Positions 47,843-56,894 of a stretch of DNA of 64,000 nucleotides are shown here, one piece after another; position 1 is the stretch's first letter; each line of letters starts with the position of its first letter. Under the pieces are notes generated by a model. The model had not been told where the DNA came from and made no database searches. It saw nothing but the letters and a program-made list of their open reading frames with translations. Source of the DNA: G965279355 sp965279355 (GTDB taxonomy: Bacteria > Pseudomonadota > Alphaproteobacteria > CACIAM-22H2); the NCBI GenBank assembly GCA_965279355.1, contig OZ257155.1, forward strand, positions 558,001 through 622,000. The letters run 5' to 3'. The position numbers and the translations under genes were made by a program.

Positions 47843-48877
47843 ATGAGCGACACCACACCCGGCCTTCTCACGGCTAGTAAAAGCTACAAGCCGTTCCGTT
47901 ATCCCTGGGCGATCGAGTTCTGGCGCCGCCAGCAGCAGATCCACTGGATGCCCGAGGAAGTGCCGCTCGGCGAGGACTGCAAGGACTGGGCGGTCAAGCT
48001 GACCGACAACGAGCGCAACCTGCTGACGCAGATTTTCCGCTTCTTCACCCAGTCGGATGTCGAGGTCAACAACAACTACATGGAACGCTACGCGCGGGTG
48101 TTCCGGCCGACCGAGATCAAGATGATGCTGTCGGCCTTCTCGAACATCGAGACGGTCCACATCGCCGCCTATGCTCTGCTGCTCGAGACGATCGGCATGC
48201 CGGATTCAGAGTTCGTCGCCTTCCTAGACTACAAGGCGATGACGGATAAACACGATTACATGCAGCGCTTCGGCGTCGACAGCCATGCCGATATCGCGCG
48301 TACCGTGGCCATGTTCGGTGCGTTTACCGAGGGACTTCAGCTCTTCGCCAGCTTTGCGATGCTGCTGAACTTCCCCCGCCGCAACAAGATGCGCGGCATG
48401 GGCCAGATCGTGTCATGGTCGGTGCGCGACGAAAGCCTGCACTGCGAAGGCATGATCAAGCTGTTTCATTCTTTCACGGCGGAAACGCAGTGCCTGACCC
48501 CATCGGTGCGCGACGACATTATCGATTGCGCCAAGACGGTTGTCAGTCTGGAAGACAAGTTCATCGACCTGGCTTTTGAGATGGGCCCTGTCGACGGCAT
48601 GACGCCGGATCACATCAAGAAATACATCCGCTACATCGCGGATTGGCGTCTCAGCCAGCTGGCGCTGCCGACCGTCTACAATGTCGGCGAGCACCCGCTG
48701 CCGTGGCTGACCGAGATCCTGAACGGCGTCGAGCACGCGAACTTCTTCGAGGCGCGCGCTACCGAATACTCAAAAGGCGCAACCAAGGGTGCATGGCACG
48801 GCGCTGACGGCGTCTGGGCGGCGTTCGACAAGCGTCAGAACCACCGCACGACAGAACTCGCCGACGCAAACGACTGA
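47843..48877 (+). CDS. nrdB: Ribonucleoside-diphosphate reductase subunit beta
   Basis: Radical-generating small subunit, 344 residues. The diiron ligands and radical Tyr align with E. coli NrdB: Asp72, Glu103, His106 and Tyr110 (ETVHIAAY) keep the same spacing as Asp84, Glu115, His118 and Tyr122; the second Glu/His set is in SVRDESLHCEGMIKLFHSF. The enzyme is thus oxygen-dependent with a tyrosyl radical. No N-terminal ATP-cone is present here either. Its TGA abuts the stop of the convergent CHAT gene (TGATCA). Confidence 0.96.
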   Translation: MSDTTPGLLTASKSYKPFRYPWAIEFWRRQQQIHWMPEEVPLGEDCKDWAVKLTDNERNLLTQIFRFFTQSDVEVNNNYMERYARVFRPTEIKMMLSAFSNIETVHIAAYALLLETIGMPDSEFVAFLDYKAMTDKHDYMQRFGVDSHADIARTVAMFGAFTEGLQLFASFAMLLNFPRRNKMRGMGQIVSWSVRDESLHCEGMIKLFHSFTAETQCLTPSVRDDIIDCAKTVVSLEDKFIDLAFEMGPVDGMTPDHIKKYIRYIADWRLSQLALPTVYNVGEHPLPWLTEILNGVEHANFFEARATEYSKGATKGAWHGADGVWAAFDKRQNHRTTELADAND

Positions 48878-51800
48878 TCAGCCCCCGTCACCGACCACGG
48901 TGAATGGCGCCCAGAAAATTGGATGCGCATAGGAAAACACGGTCTGCTTGGTGGCCGCGTCCTGGGCACCGGGACCGTCGATCAGCGCGACCATTGCCTG
49001 CCGCATCGCTTCGCCGCGTGCGAGTTTTGCATCCTCAGCCTGCCGCCGGAACAGATCGGTGGTGAGAATGCGAGCCGACGTCGTCTCGACCGGCCAGTTG
49101 GACACCAGCAACGCCCTCGTCCCGGCATAGAAGAACGCGCGCCCGAGCCCTGATACCGCCTCGGCGCCGGCGCCGGAGCCACTGGCGGTGTTGCAGGCCG
49201 ACAGCACGACCCAGTCGGCGTTCAGCTTTAGCGCCAGCACTTCTTCCATCGTCAGCAAGCCGTCGCCATCGACATTGGCAACGGTCGGCGCCGACAGCGC
49301 CAGCGCCGGCTGGGTCAGACCGTTCAGATCGCCCGGCACCAGACCGTGCGTCGCGAACATCACGATCTTCCGCTTGGAAAGATCCATCGATTTGACGTTT
49401 TTTTCATTGGCCGCTTCGCCGGTGAAAACGTCCTTCGACAGATCGGCCCGCAGCGCCAGCGCGATGCTCTTCACTTCCTCGGCCGTATCGGGAAGACGCG
49501 GCAGCAGAGCGAGTTCAGCGCTATCGACACCTTCGGTCTTGGGAGCGTTACGGCGAACGAGCGGGATGCCGCGGGTCTGAATCGCGCCGCGGGTCTGTAT
49601 GGCCTGTGCAACCTGCTGTGACTTGGCTTCGGTCGCCTGTTCCGGGCTGAACCAGGGATCGCCGAAGGCAACGAATGTCTCACGGTTCGCCGGCGGAGCT
49701 GGCAGCGACCGCAGGGTTGCCAGCGAGGCAACCGAAGGAAGCTGGGTCACGGCCACCTTGCGCGCCAGGAACGGCACGGCCTTGTATTCGGCAAAGAACA
49801 CGTTGCCTTTGGCAGGCTGCGGGGTCGGCGCCGTGACCAGAAGCGCCGCCGGCAACTGCCCCAGCGCCTTATGCGGAACGATCATCAGGCTGGTGGCGTT
49901 TGCCCAGCCTGCTTCGACCGGCTTCAACACCAGATCGTAAAGCTTGTTCGCCGTCGCGACGTCGAACGCGGGCACTTCTTCCAGCGTCGCCGCATTGGGA
50001 TCCAGCGCCTTGCGAAGATCGGCGACCATCGTTTCGATTTCACTGTCGCGGATCTTGCTTGACGCAAAAACCGCCGCTCCCTGATGGGGCACTGCCCAGA
50101 CGAACAACCGATCCGGCGCCGCATATGTGGCGATCAGGGCCTCCCCGGCCTTGAGGCTTTTCTGTGCCTGCTCGATCGTCGCCGGCCGCGGATCGATGAG
50201 GTTTACATAGTCCGGAAACTGCCGCTCGATTTCCTCACGGACGCGCGCGCGGGCCGTCCGTAGCTTGTCGATATCCTCGCGAAGTTTCTGGACGGCTTTG
50301 GGATCCTGCTCGCTGGTCGGCTGTGTCAGCAGATTTGTCAGCAAGCCCTGCAGAGCCCCTGCCTGCTTTTGCGCGTCCTGCTCGTAACGGACGAGATTGG
50401 CGAGAGCTGGATTGGCGGCCGACGCGCGCGCCGAGGATGCCGCCAGCGCGCGCTGCACCGATCGTCCACGCGCCGCGTCAGCGAGCCGGAAGGATTCCGT
50501 CGCTGCAGCCGATCCCTTGGTGTCGGCCAGATGCGCCAGATAGCCTTCGATAATCGACTGCAATGTGCGATCGCGTTGCGCGGTCGATCCGCCGTCATCA
50601 TCGCTTTCGGTCTCGCGCGAAGCCGACAGCAGGATCGGCATAGCCGCCTCGAACTCCGCCGCCGCGCGTCCGCTGTCGCCGGTGCGCGCAGCCACGACAC
50701 CGAGCCACCCACGCGCCTGCGCAGTCTGGTAAGCTTTCTCGCCAAGATTTTTAGTCGACCCTGCGACAACGGTCTCGATGATCTGGCGTGCCCGCGCCGT
50801 CTCGCCCGAGTTCATGAGGATCAGGCCGTAATTGACGTTCGTGTCGAGAACGGCTCGGCGAAGCTCAGGCCGTTCGATTTCCGCCTCAAGCCGACGATAT
50901 GTTTCGCGCGCCTCGCGGACTTTGCCCTGTGCCGACTGCGCTTGCGCTGTCCAGCGTCGCGCGCTAGCCAGGCTCGCTGAGCCCGTACCGTGCCCCAGGG
51001 TTTCGTAAATATCGCGTGCCGCATCCGTCAGCTTCTCGGCTTCCTGGTAACGCCCCTGATCGAAAACGACCCGTGCCAGTTGAATAATGTCGGACGCCGT
51101 GTCGGATGCATACCGGCCATGCCGTTCCAGACGATTGAGCAGGGATCGTCTGATTTCAGCTTCCGCCTCCACCAGCCGATTTTGGCGCTGCAGCGCCAGA
51201 CCAATATCCGCAAGAATATTGTCGCGCTGGTTGCCCATGGTGCCCGGCGGCATACCCAGCGTCGATTCCTGCGGCACAAGACGCGTGATGATGGCAAGGG
51301 CATCGCGCCCGGCCGCTTCAGCCTCGGTAAAGCGCCCGGATTCGAGGGCGACTGCGGCCCGTGCACGCAAGACCTGAACGAACGCATTTTCCTTCATCGC
51401 AGGATTCATTCTCGGCGGCAGGTTGCCGTAGGCCTGATCGGTACGTGCCAGAGACTCGCGTGCGAGCTCAAGCTGGCCGCGACGCGCATATCCAATCGCC
51501 ATCGACTGGTGAATATTGATCGCCTGGCCGATCGCGCCGGGCCCTTCAATACGTCCGGCAACCTGCAATCGCTCCTGCTGGACCCGCACCGAATTGTTCA
51601 CTTCGCCCAGTCCCTGATAGGCAAAGGCGAGGTGCTGCATGACGCTTAGCAACCGCTGCAGCTGCATATTGGGAACCTTCCCGAACTCCTCAACCGCCTT
51701 CTTTACGTCCTCGAACCGCTGCTGGGCACGGCCGAGTTCCAGCGCCGCAAGCGAACGCTGGAAATAGAAATTTCCAAGCTCCAGCGACGACGCGCCGGCC

Positions 51801-52078
51801 GGCGGCAGCGACGCCAGAGTCGCTTCGTTTGCGGCCCGCTTGGCAGGGTCCGGCTTTTGGCGATCGAGAATGCCGGTAATGTCGTTGATGGTGCGCGGTG
51901 GCGGCACGAATGATACCGGCGCCGCGGCAGCCTGACCCGCCGACGTTTGCGTTCCCTGGAACGACTGGATGACCTTGATTGCGTCGTCGACGGACCGCTG
52001 CGCCAGCGCCGGGCTGGACAGGCAGGTTGTCACCAGAAGAAACAACGCCGCACGTATCGGGTTCAATGAATTGACCAT
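48878..52078 (-). CDS. Secreted CHAT-domain protein with TPR repeats
   Basis: A 1066-residue protein with a Sec signal peptide (PIRAALFLLVTTCLSSPALA-Q), so it is probably periplasmic. The middle (about residues 60-560) is built of TPR-like helical repeats. The C-terminal CHAT domain (about 740-1066) belongs to the caspase-like proteases: the dyad is His911 in MFATHGLVPGD and Cys962 in VVLSACNTASG. The peptide IQTRGA/IQTRGI repeats in tandem before the domain. I start at the ATG at 52078, with AAGGAAG six bases upstream. CHAT proteases cleave partner proteins in defence and signalling; no partner gene is evident here. Confidence 0.88.
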   Translation of the reverse strand: MVNSLNPIRAALFLLVTTCLSSPALAQRSVDDAIKVIQSFQGTQTSAGQAAAAPVSFVPPPRTINDITGILDRQKPDPAKRAANEATLASLPPAGASSLELGNFYFQRSLAALELGRAQQRFEDVKKAVEEFGKVPNMQLQRLLSVMQHLAFAYQGLGEVNNSVRVQQERLQVAGRIEGPGAIGQAINIHQSMAIGYARRGQLELARESLARTDQAYGNLPPRMNPAMKENAFVQVLRARAAVALESGRFTEAEAAGRDALAIITRLVPQESTLGMPPGTMGNQRDNILADIGLALQRQNRLVEAEAEIRRSLLNRLERHGRYASDTASDIIQLARVVFDQGRYQEAEKLTDAARDIYETLGHGTGSASLASARRWTAQAQSAQGKVREARETYRRLEAEIERPELRRAVLDTNVNYGLILMNSGETARARQIIETVVAGSTKNLGEKAYQTAQARGWLGVVAARTGDSGRAAAEFEAAMPILLSASRETESDDDGGSTAQRDRTLQSIIEGYLAHLADTKGSAAATESFRLADAARGRSVQRALAASSARASAANPALANLVRYEQDAQKQAGALQGLLTNLLTQPTSEQDPKAVQKLREDIDKLRTARARVREEIERQFPDYVNLIDPRPATIEQAQKSLKAGEALIATYAAPDRLFVWAVPHQGAAVFASSKIRDSEIETMVADLRKALDPNAATLEEVPAFDVATANKLYDLVLKPVEAGWANATSLMIVPHKALGQLPAALLVTAPTPQPAKGNVFFAEYKAVPFLARKVAVTQLPSVASLATLRSLPAPPANRETFVAFGDPWFSPEQATEAKSQQVAQAIQTRGAIQTRGIPLVRRNAPKTEGVDSAELALLPRLPDTAEEVKSIALALRADLSKDVFTGEAANEKNVKSMDLSKRKIVMFATHGLVPGDLNGLTQPALALSAPTVANVDGDGLLTMEEVLALKLNADWVVLSACNTASGSGAGAEAVSGLGRAFFYAGTRALLVSNWPVETTSARILTTDLFRRQAEDAKLARGEAMRQAMVALIDGPGAQDAATKQTVFSYAHPIFWAPFTVVGDGG

Positions 52079-52151
52079 GGCGCTTCCTTTTGGATCTCGT
52101 CCAGATTCCAAACTACCCGGTCCCAGGTCGTCAATCTGTGACGTCAATCAC

Positions 52152-53276
52152 TCATGCGCTGCCCCACACCGAGCGCGCCGTGTTAACGATTAGCTCCAGC
52201 TTTCGCCACTGGTCATCCGGGGTGAGGCTATTCCCTTTGATGGTGCTGGCAAAGCCGCATTGCGGGCTCAGGGCCAGCCGGTCCAGCGGGACGTATTTTG
52301 CCGCCTCGTCGATCCGCCGCCGGAGTTCGTCAGCCGATTCGAGCTGCGGCTTTTTCGTCGTCACCAGCCCCAGCACGGCGACCTTGTTCTTGTTCAGATA
52401 ACGCAGCGGCTCGAAGCCGCCGGCGCGCGGCGTGTCGTATTCCAGAAAAAAGGCATCGAGATTGATCTCGCCGAAAGTGACCTCGGCCACCCGATCGTAA
52501 GCCCCTTCCGCCGCCCAGGAACTTTCATGGTTGCCGCGACACATATGCATCGCCACCACGAGATCGGCCGGTTTGTCGCGCAACACGTCATTCAGCAGCT
52601 TTGCGTAGGTCATCGGCAACGCGTCGGGATCCTCGCCGATCTTGCGGGCGTTCTCGCGCATCTTGGGATCGCACAGGAACGGCAGATTGGTTTCGTCGAT
52701 CTGCAGGTAACGACAGCCGGCGCCGTACAGCGCCTTGATCTCCTCGCGATAGACCTGAGCGAGATCGGCAAAGAACTGTTCGATATCGGGGTAGGCCTTG
52801 GGGTCGATCCCCGCACGGCCGCCTCTGAAATGAGCGATTGTCGGCGACGGGATCGCCTGCTTGGCCAGAACACCGTGACGCATGGCCAGCGGCTGCAAAC
52901 CCTTGAAATCGTCGAGCGCCAGGCTGCGGCTGCGGCGCAGCTTGCCACGCACTTCGAGCCTAGGCGGCGCGAATTCTATATTCCCCTGCTCGTTCTGGAA
53001 CCGGACCGGCAAGCCGCCGCGGACTTCGATGCCCTCGATCTTTTCCAGGAAATCGAGGAACCAGTGTCGGCGGTGAAACTCGCCGTCAGTGGCAACCTGC
53101 AGACCGACCGATTTCTGTAGCGCGACGGCTTCGTCGACACATCGCTGCTCGACGTCCCATAGCGCTTCGGCGGTAATCTCGCCCTTCTCCTTGCGGAGCC
53201 GAGCCTCGTGAATGGCGGCGGGTCGCAGCAGGCTGCCGACAACATCGGCTCGAAAAGGTGGTCGCGTTCCTGTCAT
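52152..53276 (-). CDS. MetE-like methyltransferase (C-terminal domain type)
   Basis: A 374-residue zinc-dependent methyltransferase resembling the C-terminal half of cobalamin-independent methionine synthase, as in YxjG/YxjH proteins. Zinc-ligand motifs are present: HMCRGNH (His and Cys) and SPQCGFAST near the C-terminus. The N-terminus reads RADVVGSLLRPAAIHEAR, typical of the family. It probably transfers a methyl group to homocysteine from a donor other than long polyglutamyl folate. GGGGGAG precedes the ATG at 53276. That SD can pair with an upstream CCCCCGG (53324-53330). Confidence 0.88.
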   Translation of the reverse strand: MTGTRPPFRADVVGSLLRPAAIHEARLRKEKGEITAEALWDVEQRCVDEAVALQKSVGLQVATDGEFHRRHWFLDFLEKIEGIEVRGGLPVRFQNEQGNIEFAPPRLEVRGKLRRSRSLALDDFKGLQPLAMRHGVLAKQAIPSPTIAHFRGGRAGIDPKAYPDIEQFFADLAQVYREEIKALYGAGCRYLQIDETNLPFLCDPKMRENARKIGEDPDALPMTYAKLLNDVLRDKPADLVVAMHMCRGNHESSWAAEGAYDRVAEVTFGEINLDAFFLEYDTPRAGGFEPLRYLNKNKVAVLGLVTTKKPQLESADELRRRIDEAAKYVPLDRLALSPQCGFASTIKGNSLTPDDQWRKLELIVNTARSVWGSA

Positions 53277-53411
53277 GGTCTCCCCCGGTATTCTTGAATT
53301 ATTACGATAGTCTATCAAATAGTCCGGGGGTGGCGCATGCCGCAACCCAACGCGGCGCGTCCGCGTTATACTGCCGGGAATTGGGCCCCTTGAATCGGCC
53401 CGGGAGTCGGA

Positions 53412-53930
53412 ATGCCGCAAGAAGCCAGTCTGCCGGTTCATCCAGCCAGTCCGGGCGGTCTGATGTACGAGATCGACCCCGCCCGCCTCGACGGCGTCCT
53501 GTGGCGCCGGCCCTTCGCCTACTTCATCGACGTCGTGGTCATCTGCCTGATCGAGGTCCTGGCCTTCCTGGCCATGAGCCCGCTCTGGGCGATTTCGTTC
53601 GGTACGCTTACGGCGCCAATCATGCTCCTGATTGCAGCGATCCCGATCGCCTATCACACGCTCCTCATCGGCGGCTCCCGGTCCGCGACCTGGGGCCAGC
53701 GCCTGTTCGATCTTGAGGTGCAGCGGATCGATGGCGGTCGCCCGGCCTTCTTTCAGGCCTTCTTGCAAACTGTCCTGTTCTACGTGACGATTGGCTTCAC
53801 CTCGTTCCTGATCCTGGTCGTTGTGCTGTTCAACCGTCACCGCCGTACCGTCCATGACTACCTCGCGGGCACCGTGACCCTCCGCCGAGCCAACGGGCCC
53901 GATATCCTGGCACCCGGAGGACAGGCATGA
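53412..53930 (+). CDS. RDD family membrane protein
   Basis: A 172-residue membrane protein with three or four helices. RDD-type residues are seen: Arg in GVLWRRPFAYFIDVVVICL with the following Asp, and the Asp in RRTVHDYLAGTVTL at the C-terminus. SRSATWGQRLFDLEVQRIDGG is the conserved loop. RDD proteins are thought to transport small molecules or ions, without a clear substrate. Its stop overlaps the bpt start (ATGA). A possible -10 (TATACT, 53367-53372) lies upstream. Confidence 0.88.
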   Translation: MPQEASLPVHPASPGGLMYEIDPARLDGVLWRRPFAYFIDVVVICLIEVLAFLAMSPLWAISFGTLTAPIMLLIAAIPIAYHTLLIGGSRSATWGQRLFDLEVQRIDGGRPAFFQAFLQTVLFYVTIGFTSFLILVVVLFNRHRRTVHDYLAGTVTLRRANGPDILAPGGQA

Positions 53931-54643
53931 CGGTTGCGCCGTCTGCCGCGCGATTCTTCTATTCCGCGCCGGCGCCGTGCCCCTACATGCCGGGCCGCAT
54001 CGAGCGGCGCATCTTTGCCGACCTGACCGGCCCACGGGCCCCTCAGGGCTACGACATGCTTTCCGAGGCCGGCTTCCGCCGCAGCCTGGGCTTCGCCTAC
54101 CGCCCGGCCTGCCCCGGTTGCAATGCCTGCGTGGCGGTGCGGATCCCAACTTCGGGCTTTCAGGAGGCTGCCAAATGGAAGCGGGTCCGGCGGACAAACG
54201 CGGATATCACAGCGACGGTCCGGCCGGCCGCCGCGACGGCCGAACAGTTTGCCCTGTTCGAGCGCTATCAGCAGGGCCGTCATGGTGACGGCGAGATGGC
54301 GCGGATGGATTTCGCCGACTACCGGACCATGGTTGAGGTCGGGGTGATCGACAGCATGGTGGTCGAGTTCCGAGACACCGACCGGAAGCTGGTCGGTGCC
54401 TGCCTTGCCGATAAACTGGGCATCGGCATGTCGGCGGTCTACAGCTTCTTCGACCCTGATCAGGACCACCGCAGCCTCGGCAGCTACATGATTCTCTGGC
54501 TAATCGACGAATGCCGCCGGATCGGCCTGCCTCACGTCTATCTGGGCTACTGGATCGCCGAGTGCCGGAAGATGGCCTATAAAACCCGATTCCGCCCGAT
54601 CGAGGCCCTGACCCGCGACGGCTGGCAGGCCCTGGAGCCCTAA
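53927..54643 (+). CDS. bpt: Aspartate/glutamate leucyltransferase (Bpt)
   Basis: Aminoacyl-tRNA-protein transferase that adds Leu to N-terminal Asp or Glu, marking proteins for the N-degron ClpS-ClpAP pathway. The 238-residue protein has the Ate/Bpt N-terminal cysteine motif (CPYMPGRIERRIFADL, then ACPGCNACVAVRIP) and the GNAT-like C-terminal core (SAVYSFFDPDQDHRSLGSYMILWLIDECRR, YLGYWI). The eukaryotic-type Arg-transferase ATE1 is longer, so Bpt is preferred. Coupled to the RDD gene. Confidence 0.94.
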   Translation: MTVAPSAARFFYSAPAPCPYMPGRIERRIFADLTGPRAPQGYDMLSEAGFRRSLGFAYRPACPGCNACVAVRIPTSGFQEAAKWKRVRRTNADITATVRPAAATAEQFALFERYQQGRHGDGEMARMDFADYRTMVEVGVIDSMVVEFRDTDRKLVGACLADKLGIGMSAVYSFFDPDQDHRSLGSYMILWLIDECRRIGLPHVYLGYWIAECRKMAYKTRFRPIEALTRDGWQALEP

Positions 54644-54772
54644 AGCCCGCCCGCCCCGCCGGCGCGTAAATCTCCGTACTTCTCTCTCCCGGTAGGCAAT
54701 GGTACACAGCCTGAAGGGAGTTTTCACGGCGCCGCAAAAGCGCCAGCCCAAAACAAGAATTCGGGGCACTCT

Positions 54773-55312
54773 GTGAGCGTTCTGCTGCGTTTCAGCGGCC
54801 TGATTGATGTCGTCAACGAGCGTTTCGGGCGTATTGCCGCCTGGCTGGTTCTGATCGCCTGCCTGATCAGCGCCGGCAACGCGACCAGCCGCTACCTGTT
54901 CAGCCTGAGCTCGAACGCCTGGCTGGAAATCCAGTGGTATCTGTTTTCCGGAATGTTCCTGCTCGGCGCATCGTACACGCTCAAGGTTAACGAGCACGTC
55001 CGCGTCGATATCGTCTACGCCAACATCAGCGAGCGTGCGCGACTGTGGGTCGACCTGTTCGGCATGGTCTTCTTCCTCATGCCGGCGATGATCATGATCG
55101 CCTGGATGACCTGGCCGTTCTTCGTCGACTCCTACGTTCGCCACGAGGGATCAAGCAATGCCGGCGGCCTGCTCCGCTGGCCGGTGAAGCTGGTCATGCC
55201 GATCGGCTTCGCTCTGCTCGCGCTGCAAGGGCTTTCCGAGATCATCAAGCGCATCGCGGCGCTCCAAGGGCTGATCGCGGTCGAAACCAAATACGAAAAG
55301 CCGATGCAATGA
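54773..55312 (+). CDS. TRAP transporter small permease (DctQ)
   Basis: A 179-residue membrane protein with four helices (about residues 18-36, 48-66, 93-113 and 135-155), the DctQ layout. The segment SSNAWLEIQWYLFSGMFLLGASYTLK and NEHVRVDIVY is typical. It forms the small membrane subunit of a tripartite ATP-independent periplasmic transporter. The start is GTG at 54773 with GGGG about eight bases upstream. The 129-base gap before it holds a GGCGC/GCGCC hairpin but no clear promoter. dctM follows after 22 bases. Confidence 0.92.
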   Translation: MSVLLRFSGLIDVVNERFGRIAAWLVLIACLISAGNATSRYLFSLSSNAWLEIQWYLFSGMFLLGASYTLKVNEHVRVDIVYANISERARLWVDLFGMVFFLMPAMIMIAWMTWPFFVDSYVRHEGSSNAGGLLRWPVKLVMPIGFALLALQGLSEIIKRIAALQGLIAVETKYEKPMQ

Positions 55313-55334
55313 GCAGGGCGCCGGGGATCTGCCG

Positions 55335-56825
55335 ATGCTGACTTTCGACCTGATGGCTCCGCTGATGTTCGGCGGCCTTGTCGTCTTCATGCTGATCGGC
55401 TTTCCCGTGGCGTTCTCACTGGCCGCAGTTGGTCTCTTTTTCGCCGGCATCAGTATTCAAGCCGGCTTCTTCACCGTGGACTACCTCGGCAATCTGCCGC
55501 TGCGGATCTACGGGATCATGACCAATGAACTCCTGCTGGCGATTCCCTTCTTCACTTTCATGGGCGCCATTCTGGAGCGATGTGGTCTAGCCGAGGATCT
55601 GCTTGAAGGAACGGGCCAACTCTTCGGCAGCGTTCCCGGCGGCCTCGCCTATGCCGTCGTGATCGTCGGCGCGATCCTCGGCGCCATCACCGGCACCGTC
55701 GCTGCCTCGGTCATAGCGATGGGGCTGATCTCGCTGCCGATCATGCTGCGTTACGGCTACGACCAGAAGCTGGCGACTGGTGTGATCGCCGCGTCAGGCA
55801 CCATCACTCAGTTGATCCCTCCGTCGCTCGTGCTGGTCATTCTGGCCGATCAGCTCGGGCGCTCCGTCGGCGACATGTATCGCGGCGCCATCGGCCCCTC
55901 GATCCTCCAGGTCGGCCTGTTCCTCGCCTTTATCTTCGCCGTATCGCTGGTGAAGCCGAAGCTGATGCCGCCGCTGCCGCCCGAAGCCCGTACACTGCAT
56001 GGCTGGAAGCTGATCGGGCGCGTGATGTGGGGCATGGTCCCCTCGATCGTTCTGATCTTCCTGGTGCTCGGCACCATTTTCATGGGCCTGGCGACACCGA
56101 CCGAAGCTGGCGCGATGGGTGCTGTCGGCGCCATTGTTCTGGCGGCGCTGCATCGCCGCCTGTCGTGGACGCTGGTGCGCCAGGGCATGGACACCACGAT
56201 GCGGATCACCGCGATGGTGATCTTCATCCTGATCGGCTCGACCGTCTTCAGCCTGATCTTCCAGGGCGTCGACGGTTCGCTGTGGATCGAACATCTGCTG
56301 TCCGGCCTGCCCGGCGGCGCCACCGGCTTCCTGATCTTCGTCAATATCTTTGTGTTCTTTCTGGCGTTCTTCCTCGATTTTTTCGAGATCGCCTTCATTA
56401 TCATTCCGCTGCTCGCCCCCGTAGCGGCCAAGCTCGGCATCGACCTGATCTGGTTCGGCGTCCTGCTCTGCGTGAATATGCAAACCTCGTTCATGCATCC
56501 GCCTTTCGGCTTCGCTCTGTTCTACCTGCGCGGAATCGCGCCGCGCGAGGTAAAGAGCTCCAATATTTACTGGGGCTCGATTCCCTGGATCATTCTGCAG
56601 CTGATCCTCGTGATCATCGTGATCTTCTGGCCGGAATCGGTAACCTACTGGCTGGATCGCGGCACCGGCGTCGACCCCAACACGATCGATATCGATCTCC
56701 CAGGTGAAGGCGCGAACGCTCCCACGCCGACCGCCAACGAACTACGCCAGGAAATGGGCGAACCGCCGGAAGCGGACGACGACGACGCGCCGCCCGACGA
56801 CGACACAGAAGAGCCCGCCAACTGA
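55335..56825 (+). CDS. TRAP transporter large permease (DctM)
   Basis: A 496-residue membrane protein with about 12 helices that drives solute uptake by ion coupling. Family motifs include GFPVAFSLAAVGLFF near the start and GAITGTVAASVIAMGLISLPIMLRYGY. The C-terminal ~50 residues are soluble and very acidic (PEADDDDAPPDDDTEE), which is not usual for DctM. It works with DctQ and the convergent binding-protein gene. A bidirectional terminator follows directly. Confidence 0.94.
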   Translation: MLTFDLMAPLMFGGLVVFMLIGFPVAFSLAAVGLFFAGISIQAGFFTVDYLGNLPLRIYGIMTNELLLAIPFFTFMGAILERCGLAEDLLEGTGQLFGSVPGGLAYAVVIVGAILGAITGTVAASVIAMGLISLPIMLRYGYDQKLATGVIAASGTITQLIPPSLVLVILADQLGRSVGDMYRGAIGPSILQVGLFLAFIFAVSLVKPKLMPPLPPEARTLHGWKLIGRVMWGMVPSIVLIFLVLGTIFMGLATPTEAGAMGAVGAIVLAALHRRLSWTLVRQGMDTTMRITAMVIFILIGSTVFSLIFQGVDGSLWIEHLLSGLPGGATGFLIFVNIFVFFLAFFLDFFEIAFIIIPLLAPVAAKLGIDLIWFGVLLCVNMQTSFMHPPFGFALFYLRGIAPREVKSSNIYWGSIPWIILQLILVIIVIFWPESVTYWLDRGTGVDPNTIDIDLPGEGANAPTPTANELRQEMGEPPEADDDDAPPDDDTEEPAN

Positions 56826-56839
56826 GCGGCGCGCATAAA

Positions 56840-56865
56840 AAAAGCCCCGCTCGCGCGGGGCTTTT
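56840..56865. terminator. Bidirectional terminator between dctM and dctP
   Basis: AAAAGCCCCGC (56840-56850) pairs perfectly with GCGGGGCTTTT (56855-56865) around TCGC. The A run on one side and T run on the other make it work for both convergent genes. Confidence 0.92.
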
Positions 56866-56894
56866 CCTTGGGATCGCTCCCGACTAATCGAAGA

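Noticed and set aside
52152..54197. A 681-codon open frame on the minus strand covering the MetE-like gene and the antisense of RDD and bpt
   Set aside because: Only the first 374 codons from the ATG at 53276 form a recognisable protein. The rest is the antisense of two well-supported plus-strand genes.
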